A stretch of DNA of 18,776 bases from an uncultured Collinsella sp. (lineage in GTDB: Bacteria > Actinomycetota > Coriobacteriia > Coriobacteriales > Coriobacteriaceae), in the NCBI GenBank assembly GCA_902465265.1, contig CABQMF010000039.1:1-18776 (forward strand). The letters are read 5' to 3'. How positions within the stretch are numbered: the stretch's first letter is position 1; each line of letters begins with the position of its first letter. Shown one piece after another: positions 1-6,318 of this stretch. Position numbers and translations under genes: made by a program. Below the pieces are notes generated by a model. The model did no database searches, was not told the DNA's origin, and was given only the letters and a program-made list of their open reading frames with translations.

Positions 1-36
1 TGACTTGATAATGTACATCCGTTCATTATCAAGTCA
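1..36. repeat. Perfect 13-bp inverted repeat, operator-like
   Basis: TGACTTGATAATG (1-13) is matched exactly by its reverse complement at 24-36, with a 10-base spacer. The arms are AT-rich and no T-run follows on either strand, so a terminator is unlikely. A dyad of this size near intergenic DNA fits a binding site for a dimeric regulator. It may also overlap a promoter (TTGATA at 5-10), but the gene it would serve lies outside the window. Symmetry is seen; function is inferred. Confidence 0.6.
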
Positions 37-117
37 CTGTTTGCATGGGCAAAGCCATACTTAGCAGGTTTTAATCGACCGCAGACACTCAACTAGGCTC
101 TCGAAAGCTTGATTTCG

Positions 118-138
118 CTGTTACTAAATTAGTGACAG
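118..138. repeat. Second dyad, 10-bp imperfect inverted repeat
   Basis: CTGTTACTAA (118-127) and TTAGTGACAG (129-138) are reverse complements except for one pair, around a single central A. The compact, odd-length form resembles operators of MarR- or GntR-type dimers. It lies between the frlD 3' end and the dyad at 1-36, so both may belong to a gene to the left of the window. Confidence 0.45.
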
Positions 139-168
139 TACTCATATTTGGCATTTTTTGCCCACGAG

Positions 169-202
169 GTCCCGGGGAGGCGACAATTCGACTCCCCGGG
201 AC
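169..202 (-). terminator. Strong hairpin downstream of frlD
   Basis: GTCCCGGGGAG (169-179) pairs perfectly with CTCCCCGGGAC (192-202) around a 12-base loop, 8 bases beyond the frlD stop codon. The 11-bp GC-rich stem fits a transcription stop or mRNA 3' end for the minus-strand genes. No U-tract follows on either strand, so an intrinsic terminator of the classical type is not proven. Confidence 0.5.
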
Positions 203-209
203 TGCTCAC

Positions 210-1073
210 CTATTCGGAAATTGGCGCTCCATGGCCCCAGGAGCCTTCCATACCGCATACGGTCGAAGCAAACCCTGCCGCAAAGTCGAGTGCGCGCTCG
301 ATGGCCTCGGCACCATCCTCGCCACGCTTGACGTAATCGAGATAGCACATCAGGAACGAAGTCAGGAACGAGTCACCCGCGCCCATGGTGTCCTTCATGT
401 CTGCCACGGGCTTGGCATACTGCCGATAGTAACGCTCGCCGTCATAGGCAATGCAACCCTCAGCGCCAGCCGTTGCGGACACAAAACATGGGCCCAAGCC
501 CTTCACCCAGGCAAGACGCTCGCGAATCTCATCCTCGCTCGCAGCGTCTGCCGCGCTAAAGAACGCGAAGTCAACGTAGGGAGCAATCTGCTCGTAGTAC
601 TCGTCGGTCGAATCATCCGAGAAGTCAAACGAAACGGTAATACCCGCTGCCTTCAGCTTGGGCAGCTCGCGCTCGGTAAAGCAATAGTTACCCGAATGAA
701 CCACATCAAACTGTTTCATATACGCCAGATCAAAACGATCGAGCACATAGCGCGCATCACCACGGATGCCGCCCTCGTTAGACCCCAGAAATACACGGTC
801 ACCATCAACCACAGTAACGCGAGCCGCACCGTTCTCGCCGATGAGCTGCTTGCATTTGGCTAGCTCAACGCCCTCATCCTCAAGACTCGCAATCACATGC
901 TCGGCAGCAGCGTCATTACCAAAGATGCCCATATACGCGGAGCGCACGGCGCCGCACTTCTTGGCATACACGGCAAAGTTCACCGCATTGCCACCCGGAT
1001 ACATTGTGTTGATATGCTCGTAGCGGTCGACGACGTTGTCGCCAAACCCCAGAGCGCTCACGTTAAATGCCAT
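210..1073 (-). CDS. frlD: PfkB-family sugar kinase, probably fructoselysine 6-kinase
   Basis: The 287-residue protein is a ribokinase/PfkB fold kinase. It shows the N-terminal sugar-binding motif GGNAVNFAVYAKKCG (residues 27-41) and the C-terminal signature DTMGAGDSF (228-236), in which D234 is the expected catalytic base. Several blocks recall E. coli FrlD rather than generic fructokinases: the GDN.VD opening, DRVF at 92-95, the AFDFSD-like SFDFSD at 148-153 and the HSGNY region. FrlD phosphorylates fructoselysine at C6 before a deglycase releases glucose 6-phosphate and lysine. No deglycase or transporter is visible here, so substrate is inferred from similarity alone. It follows a HAD phosphatase by 62 bp in the same direction and probably shares its transcript. 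The start codon has only a weak GAGAGGGGC upstream. A related psicoselysine or other Amadori kinase is possible. Confidence 0.8.
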   Translation of the reverse strand: MAFNVSALGFGDNVVDRYEHINTMYPGGNAVNFAVYAKKCGAVRSAYMGIFGNDAAAEHVIASLEDEGVELAKCKQLIGENGAARVTVVDGDRVFLGSNEGGIRGDARYVLDRFDLAYMKQFDVVHSGNYCFTERELPKLKAAGITVSFDFSDDSTDEYYEQIAPYVDFAFFSAADAASEDEIRERLAWVKGLGPCFVSATAGAEGCIAYDGERYYRQYAKPVADMKDTMGAGDSFLTSFLMCYLDYVKRGEDGAEAIERALDFAAGFASTVCGMEGSWGHGAPISE

Positions 1074-1135
1074 GACGCCGCCCCTCTCTCTTATGCCAAC
1101 GGAACCACTGTTGTGACAGCAGTACCGCCCAGGAT

Positions 1136-1795
1136 CTACGCGAGTTCCAACAGTTCCGGCAGCTGGTCGATAATCTTGTCCGCGGCATCTTGGCTAAAGC
1201 CGAAGCGTTCCTCGCGCTTGGCAATGACTGTCAGGCCGGCTCGCTTGCCGGCAGTGATGCCAGGCACCGAATCCTCAACGCAGCAGCAGCGATTCGCGGG
1301 CAGCCCCAGGAGATCCAGCGCATGCAGGTAGATGTCGGGCTCGGGCTTGCTCTCCTTAAACTGCTCGCCGCTCACCACATACTCAAAGGCATCCGACAGC
1401 CCGCACGCATTGAGCACTTCCTCGATGCTAACCATGGGAGACGAGCTGGCAAGCGCCACGCGAACGCCACGGCGCGGCAGCTCTCGAATCGTATCCACGG
1501 CGCCTGGGTTAATCAAAGCCTGATAGTCGCGCGGACGCTTATGCGCCCACTCGTCCCAACGGGCCAACGCTTCCTCGCCAGTGAAATGCCCCTTACCGGC
1601 GCGCTCAAACCAATCGACCAGCAAATGCAGGAAGAACTGATGCGAGGTACCGACCTGCCCGTTCAATTCCTCTTGAGTCAGGTTCAACCCAAGCTCCTTG
1701 GCAAACGCGGCAGTCTCGCCCAGGTAGTAATACTCGGTATCGACAATGACGCCGTCCATGTCAAAGATAACGGCGTCGAACGGAAATGCGGACAC
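1136..1795 (-). CDS. HAD phosphatase, beta-phosphoglucomutase-like subfamily
   Basis: The 219-residue protein has all four haloacid dehalogenase motifs: FDMDGVIVD (D12 nucleophile, D14 acid/base), ALASSS as motif II, a KPEPDIY lysine as motif III, and CCVEDSVPGI as motif IV. The helical cap after motif I, with the conserved KPxPDxYL context, places it with beta-phosphoglucomutase-like and sugar-phosphate phosphatases. The start chosen is GTG at 1795, preceded by AGGGAGG at good spacing. A longer reading from an ATG at 1843 would translate through a terminator-type hairpin and is unlikely. It probably acts in the cytoplasm on a phosphosugar. Lying directly before the FrlD-like kinase, it may serve the same pathway. 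The precise substrate cannot be read from sequence. Confidence 0.85.
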   Translation of the reverse strand: MSAFPFDAVIFDMDGVIVDTEYYYLGETAAFAKELGLNLTQEELNGQVGTSHQFFLHLLVDWFERAGKGHFTGEEALARWDEWAHKRPRDYQALINPGAVDTIRELPRRGVRVALASSSPMVSIEEVLNACGLSDAFEYVVSGEQFKESKPEPDIYLHALDLLGLPANRCCCVEDSVPGITAGKRAGLTVIAKREERFGFSQDAADKIIDQLPELLELA

Positions 1796-1810
1796 GGCAC
1801 CCTCCCTAAC

Positions 1811-1836
1811 AAAAGGGCGCCTGTAAGCAGGCGCCC
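1811..1836 (-). terminator. Intrinsic terminator after Cof-type phosphatase gene
   Basis: On the minus strand GGGCGCCTG pairs perfectly with CAGGCGCCC (9 bp, 4-base loop) and is followed by TTTTGTT. It lies 22 bases past the stop codon of the gene ending at 1859. It also sits only a few bases before the ribosome site of the next gene, so partial read-through or a second role as a leader hairpin is likely. Confidence 0.75.
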
Positions 1837-1858
1837 GAACCATGCATTATCGGCGATT

Positions 1859-2701
1859 CTAACCCAGCAGCTTATCCAGCGCCACCGCAATACCGTCTTC
1901 GTTGTTATTGGCGGTCACCATCTGGGCCACGGCCTTAACCTCATCGACGGCGTTGCCCATGGCAACACCGGTGCCGGCCCACTCAATCATGGACTTGTCG
2001 TTCTGGCCGTCGCCAAACGATACGACCTCGCTGGCATCGATGCCGAGCTTGGGCAGGGCACCCTCGAGCGCACGGGCCTTGTCGATACCGGGCGCCGTAA
2101 ACTCAAAGTACCAGTCAGCCGTAAACATGCCCGAAAGCGTCTGCTTAAAGGGCGCGTACATCTCCTCGTGATGCGCTTGCAAATAGGCCGGGTCGCCCGC
2201 AGTGAGTAGCTTGTCCACGGGATAAGCATCAGCGACCTCATGCAGGCTCTCCACCTCGCGAATCTTAAGATCGCACGCGTCGCGCTCATACTTGACGATA
2301 TTCTTCTGCGAGCCGTCAGGCAGCGTGATCATGCAATGGTACGAGTCCTCGACGTGCAGATCGCGACCGAGCGAAATCATAGGGATCACGTCAAAATTAC
2401 GCAGGTGATCAATCAGGCGATGCAATTCGTCGACAGGCATAGCCTGATCGAACAACACCTCGTCGGTCTGGGCATCGACGACGTGAGCGCCGTTAAAGGC
2501 CACCAGCAGACCGTCATGGTTTTGAAGGTCGAGCTCCTGTGCCAACGCGTGCAGCCCCCATGCGGGACGGCCCGAAGCCAAAATGAGCTTAATGCCCGAC
2601 TCCTGCGCCGCGAGCAGCTTCTCGCGCGTACGCGGGCTAATCACTTTCTGATCGTTGGTGAGCGTACCGTCGATATCCATCGCGATGGCTTTGATTGCCA
2701 T
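1859..2701 (-). CDS. Cof-type HAD-IIB phosphatase
   Basis: The 280-residue protein carries the HAD-IIB layout: MDIDGTLT (D9 and D11 catalytic), SGRP at 43-46, lysine K208 and GDGQND at 230-235, with a long cap between motifs II and III. Members of the Cof/YidA group dephosphorylate small metabolites such as sugar phosphates or flavin and pyridoxal phosphates in the cytoplasm; the family is broad and the substrate is not predictable. The start at 2701 is chosen because AGGGAGG lies about six bases upstream and the catalytic motif begins at residue 8, as usual in the family. In-frame codons extend to 2818 but encode no family sequence. A terminator follows, so it may be its own transcription unit. 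Confidence 0.88.
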   Translation of the reverse strand: MAIKAIAMDIDGTLTNDQKVISPRTREKLLAAQESGIKLILASGRPAWGLHALAQELDLQNHDGLLVAFNGAHVVDAQTDEVLFDQAMPVDELHRLIDHLRNFDVIPMISLGRDLHVEDSYHCMITLPDGSQKNIVKYERDACDLKIREVESLHEVADAYPVDKLLTAGDPAYLQAHHEEMYAPFKQTLSGMFTADWYFEFTAPGIDKARALEGALPKLGIDASEVVSFGDGQNDKSMIEWAGTGVAMGNAVDEVKAVAQMVTANNNEDGIAVALDKLLG

Positions 2702-3308
2702 ATATGCCTCCCTGTCATTGAACAACCTTGTCTGAGCCATCATACAGAACACCCACCGCGACTCTGTTTGCAACGGGCAAAAAGTCATATATTGTCTCAA
2801 ACATGAACGGGACGCCATCTTGGGGCTCAGTCGTTCCAGTCCAAACGCCGAGCCACCACATGCAAAGCTGGCGACACCAATCGCGACCGTTCCGCAAATC
2901 TCATTTCATCCCGTAGAAAAAAATTCAAAATTAGTTCTTGTCAAATCAGCAAAACGAACGTACTTTAAAGATGACCGCTCCTGTGGTCATCGTTTGATCG
3001 AGCATATTCAGTTTCAGTTTTCAGCGTGTAAGAGAAAGAAGATCGGCAAAGTACAACCCCAAACGCAATGACAACTTAATGAGGTAACTGCCACATGTGA
3101 GGCACCCAGGGCATTGCTGTCTCGATTTTGAGCACGATGCCTTCCGCCTTGCATGGGCCGTTCCATCCCGCCCCTGCAGCAACTGCCTCACGGGCTCATT
3201 GAAAACCGCATAGCACCCCAACGTCAGCGCATCACCCACGGCAAGCACATCACTCACGACAACCAACACATCAACAAACAGCACGAACATCAACCGATTG
3301 GAGAAGCT
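2702..3308. other. 607-bp gene-poor region before the ClpP/TraG-like operon
   Basis: No convincing gene is seen on either strand. The part near 2920-2970 is clearly more AT-rich than its surroundings and holds a promoter candidate. From about 3215 to 3300 the plus strand is strikingly C/A-rich and G-poor, which suggests an unstructured leader before the gene at 3309. An open frame runs through this leader from 3153 but has no ribosome site and a low-complexity His/Gln-rich translation. Confidence 0.5.
2938..2966 (+). promoter_or_regulatory. Candidate promoter of the three-gene operon
   Basis: TTGTCA (2938-2943) and TACTTT (2961-2966) are separated by 17 bp, and an A/T-rich tract that could act as an UP element lies just upstream. 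A 7-bp dyad, GATGACC (2970-2976) with GGTCATC (2985-2991), covers the expected start of transcription and could be an operator or a leader hairpin. The -10 match is only moderate. The leader to the gene at 3309 would be about 340 bases. Confidence 0.4.
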
Positions 3309-4199
3309 ATGACAAACTACCACGCTGAAGACGGCGATAAGAAAAGCATTCTGGATGCCCGCATTGAGCGAGCATATGCAAACGAATATGACGCCGCCTT
3401 TGCCGCCGCGACCATCAAGAACTACGCGTCGCTACCGCTCGCGACGATCTTGGCCGACCACCCCCAACTGCTGAAGCGCTGCACAAAGATCATGGGCGAC
3501 CCCGACATTCGCAAGCTGACAGACCCCTATGCCCCAAAACGCGACAACGATTCGTACGTTCTTACCGTAGGCTGCCTAGCCCATATGCTTACGGCGCTCG
3601 ACACGAAACTCAAGCTCGAATGGGAACCCGACGAGCGTCATGAACTCGAAAGCAAGCGGAACACTCTGCGCACCGCACTGTTCCTTCCGTTGGACGGCCT
3701 CAAGCGCTGCAACGTCGAGCTCAATACACAGGCGCGGCAAAAGCCCGGAACCACGGGGCAGAAAACTCCAAGACCCCATGCGGCCATCGTCGACCGCAAC
3801 CGATATAACCGCATGACCGCGCACTTTTCCGCCGAGGGAGCAGCCATAAGGACGCTGATCGATCTGCTGTGCCTCCTGAGCATCAACGAGCTATTTGAGG
3901 GCTATCTCGCCCTTGTTCCCGCGACGGCACCCAAGTCGGTAGCAAAGATCATCGAGACCTGCAGACGCCAGTTTGAGCGCCATCGCAATGGCAGCGAGAT
4001 GAACGCCAGCATCGCGCAGTACTACGCGGCTCATTACAAAAATGACGGATGTGCCCCTGTCGAGCATCAGCTGCGGCTCGCCTACACCACGCCCGCCGCA
4101 ACGCTCCATCGCTTTGGAGCCCTTGGCGTTTGCGAGCCGCACGAACAGGCAGCCTGCCCCACAACCGAGCTCGATCTCAGGCTCGGACGAACCCTGTAG
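3309..4199 (+). CDS. Unrecognised protein, first gene of ClpP/TraG-like operon
   Basis: I do not recognise this 296-residue protein. It is predicted mostly helical, has no signal peptide, and is charged and soluble except for a leucine-rich stretch at 182-201 (LIDLLCLLSINELFEGYLAL). A basic, proline-containing low-complexity linker at about 143-170 divides two helical halves. It contains scattered cysteines and histidines, denser near the C-terminus (residues 275-283), but no clear zinc motif. The ATG at 3309 is selected because GGAG lies five bases upstream, whereas the reading frame before it is low-complexity. It stands 63 bp before the protease gene, in the same direction and with no terminator between, so it is probably an adaptor, substrate or regulator of the protease/ATPase pair. 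That role is inferred from position only. Confidence 0.75.
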   Translation: MTNYHAEDGDKKSILDARIERAYANEYDAAFAAATIKNYASLPLATILADHPQLLKRCTKIMGDPDIRKLTDPYAPKRDNDSYVLTVGCLAHMLTALDTKLKLEWEPDERHELESKRNTLRTALFLPLDGLKRCNVELNTQARQKPGTTGQKTPRPHAAIVDRNRYNRMTAHFSAEGAAIRTLIDLLCLLSINELFEGYLALVPATAPKSVAKIIETCRRQFERHRNGSEMNASIAQYYAAHYKNDGCAPVEHQLRLAYTTPAATLHRFGALGVCEPHEQAACPTTELDLRLGRTL

Positions 4200-4262
4200 C
4201 CCGCCAGCCCCTCCGCGGGCAACAATCCTATTCCACAACACAACCAACAGAAAGGAGTCCTC

Positions 4263-4880
4263 ATGGACACCAATCACTCCCCCATCATCAGCCCCCTCAC
4301 CATGCGTGAATCCGCCCGAGGTATCACGCTCACCAGCATTTACGATGAGATGCTCGCCCGTCGCGAGCTCTCCGTCATGGGAAACATCGAAACCCCGATG
4401 GCCCACGACCTATGCCAGCAGATCCGCCTGCTCGATGCCACCGACCCCAGCCGCCCCATCACCATATTTGTCGCCAGCGCCGGCGGAAGCGTGCGATCGG
4501 GTCTTGCGATCTATGACGCCATGCGCCTCGCATCGTGCCCCATCCGCACCGTCTGCCTGGAATTCGCCGCGTCCATGGGCGCCGTAATCTTTATGGGCGG
4601 CGACGATCGCCGTATGGCGCCCCATGCAGAGCTCATGATTCACGACCCGCTGATCCCCCAGGGGGCAGGCGGCTCGGCACTTGCGCTGCAGGAAACCAGC
4701 CGGCGTCTCATGCAGACCCGCAAGACCCTCACGCAAATCCTCTCGGACCGCAGCGGCCTCACGCCCAAGCGCATCCAGTCCCTCACTGCAAAAGACACCT
4801 ACCTTTCGGCCGAGCGCGCCGTCGAGCTCGGCTTTGCCCACGAAATCCTCTCGACCACCAAGGAGGTCGCCCATGTCTAA
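4263..4880 (+). CDS. ClpP-like serine protease subunit
   Basis: The 205-residue protein is close to normal ClpP length and keeps the diagnostic blocks: ASAGGSVRSGLAIYD at 71-85 (oxyanion and binding loop), FAASMGA with the nucleophile at S104, LMIHDP with H127, and KDTYLSAERAVELG with D178. The full Ser-His-Asp triad is therefore present. ClpP forms double-ring barrels that degrade unfolded chains fed by an AAA+ partner. The ATG follows AAAGGAG. This copy differs from housekeeping ClpP in context: no clpX or clpA nearby, and its stop overlaps by 8 bp the start of a VirD4/TraG-type ATPase. The N-terminal 20 residues do not look like the usual ClpP axial-loop sequence. It could serve this operon's own machine. 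SppA-like signal-peptide peptidase activity is less likely because no membrane segment exists. Confidence 0.88.
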   Translation: MDTNHSPIISPLTMRESARGITLTSIYDEMLARRELSVMGNIETPMAHDLCQQIRLLDATDPSRPITIFVASAGGSVRSGLAIYDAMRLASCPIRTVCLEFAASMGAVIFMGGDDRRMAPHAELMIHDPLIPQGAGGSALALQETSRRLMQTRKTLTQILSDRSGLTPKRIQSLTAKDTYLSAERAVELGFAHEILSTTKEVAHV

Positions 4881-6177
4881 CCTCGCCAGCCGCCTCGACG
4901 CATCTGAGTCCGCATCGTCCACCATCCTCGCCAAGGATCGAACGCTTTCCTGCGACACCCGCCAAACGGGACTCAACAACAACGCACTTGTGATCGGCCC
5001 CTCAGGAGCCGGCAAGACCCGAAACGTCCTCAAGCCCAACCTGCTACAAATGAACGCAAGCTACATCGTGCTCGACACCAAAGGCACGCTCTGTCGCGAA
5101 GTGGGACCCGTGCTGGCAGCCCACGGCTACCGCGTGCAATGTCTCAACTTCGCCGACCTCAACACCGTCCCGTCCCTTGCGCCCAGCATCGAGCGCTGCG
5201 GCTACAACCCCCTGAGGCACATTCGCCGCAAGGCGGACGGCAGGCCCAACCAGCAGGACATCCTCTCGGTGGCAAAGGCCATCTGCCCCATCGAGGACAA
5301 CAACCAGCCTTTTTGGGATCATGCGGCGGCAAACCTGCTGTCGTGTCTTATCGCCTACGTCACCGAACAGCTACCCGCCGACGAGCAGACGATCAGCTCG
5401 GTCATCAAGCTGATCGAGCACCTGCAGGACGGTGCCACGGCCCGATTGTTTGACGATCTGATCACGACCGACCCCCAAAGCTATGCCCTCTCGCTATGGC
5501 GGCGCTACGCCATTACGCAAAATGCCGAGCGCATGCACGCGAGTATCGTCGGCATCCTTGCCGAAAAGGTCATGTGTCTGGGATTCGACGGTGCGGCACA
5601 GCTCTATCGTGAGTGCCATCAGGTGGACTTCGCATCCATGGGACACACCCTCTGCGCCCTGTTTGTAACCGTAAGCGATATTGACCGCAATCTCGACCCG
5701 CTGACCGGCCTCTTTATTACGCAGGCGTTTATGGGCCTCATTCGCGAAGCCGATAGGCAGCCCGACGGCAGCCTGCCCGTGCCCGTGCGCTTTATGCTCG
5801 ATGACTTCGCAAATCTGCAGATCCCCCAGATCAACAACGTGCTCTCGATTATCCGAAGCCGCAACATCTGGGCAACGCTGCTATTGCAGTCGACCAATCA
5901 GCTCGATGCGCTCTATGGCGAGGCACGCGCACGCTCCATCATGGGCAACTGCGATACGCATCTGGTGCTGGCGTTCCAGGATCCCGAGAGCGCCCGGGTG
6001 TTTTCCGACCGCGCCGACGCACTGCCCAGCACGCTCATGGCGACGCCGATCGATCGCTCGTGGCTCTTTGTACGCGGTCGCACTCCCGAACAGGTCGAGC
6101 GCTTTAGGCTCGAAGACCATCCGCTCTACGGGGAGCTGCCCGAGGCGCAGCGAGGCCATGCGGAGACCGAGATCTAG
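4873..6177 (+). CDS. VirD4/TraG-type coupling ATPase, soluble form
   Basis: The 434-residue protein has Walker A GPSGAGKT (42-49), a Walker B strand RFMLDDFANL (D310-D311), the family block IPQINNVLSIIRSRNIWATLLLQSTNQL (317-344, Q339 sensor-like) and IMGNCDTHLVLAFQD (356-370). These identify the hexameric ATPases that pump DNA and protein into type IV secretion channels. Usual members have an N-terminal transmembrane region of about 80 residues or more; here Walker A comes at residue 42 and no membrane helix is seen, so the protein should be cytosolic. The second Walker B acid is Asp rather than Glu, as I recall for some Gram-positive relatives. The ATG follows AGGAGG and overlaps the protease stop, implying coupled translation. 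No relaxase or mating-channel gene is nearby. An LGF tripeptide (236-238) resembles ClpP-docking loops but may be chance. Confidence 0.88.
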   Translation: MSNLASRLDASESASSTILAKDRTLSCDTRQTGLNNNALVIGPSGAGKTRNVLKPNLLQMNASYIVLDTKGTLCREVGPVLAAHGYRVQCLNFADLNTVPSLAPSIERCGYNPLRHIRRKADGRPNQQDILSVAKAICPIEDNNQPFWDHAAANLLSCLIAYVTEQLPADEQTISSVIKLIEHLQDGATARLFDDLITTDPQSYALSLWRRYAITQNAERMHASIVGILAEKVMCLGFDGAAQLYRECHQVDFASMGHTLCALFVTVSDIDRNLDPLTGLFITQAFMGLIREADRQPDGSLPVPVRFMLDDFANLQIPQINNVLSIIRSRNIWATLLLQSTNQLDALYGEARARSIMGNCDTHLVLAFQDPESARVFSDRADALPSTLMATPIDRSWLFVRGRTPEQVERFRLEDHPLYGELPEAQRGHAETEI

Positions 6178-6252
6178 GCGCAGGGTTCTCGCAGCGCGCG
6201 GCGCCCCGGCGATGTTCCACAAAGGCCGTGCGCCCCGGGACCACGGCAAAGC

Positions 6253-6286
6253 AAAGGGGCCCGCATCCGATAGGATACGGGCCCCT
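6253..6286 (-). terminator. Terminator of pgi
   Basis: GGGGCCCGCATCC (6256-6268) and GGATACGGGCCCC (6273-6285) form a 13-position stem with one mismatch and a GATA loop. On the minus strand TTTGCTTT follows, about 33 bases past the pgi stop. The same hairpin could also halt the convergent plus-strand operon ending at 6177, although no T-run is present on that side. Confidence 0.75.
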
Positions 6287-6318
6287 GACTATAAGGCGCG
6301 ATGCGTTAACAGCAGCGA

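Noticed and set aside
169..202. Possible tRNA T-arm or tRNA fragment
   Set aside because: The stem is 11 bp with a 12-base loop and does not fit a 5-bp stem with seven-base TTCRANN loop; no cloverleaf can be drawn.
2715..2804. 29-codon minus-strand reading frame (begins MFETIYDFLPV) ending 13 bases before the Cof-type phosphatase start
   Set aside because: Position suggests a leader peptide, but there is no ribosome site and no recognisable sequence; kept only as a weak possibility.
3153..3308. In-frame N-terminal extension of the unknown protein gene
   Set aside because: No ribosome site at 3153, and the translation is low-complexity His/Gln/Asn-rich, unlike the body of the protein.
4263..6177. 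Complete conjugative element
   Set aside because: Only a coupling-type ATPase is present; no relaxase, VirB4/VirB6-like gene, integrase, origin of transfer or flanking attachment repeats could be found.
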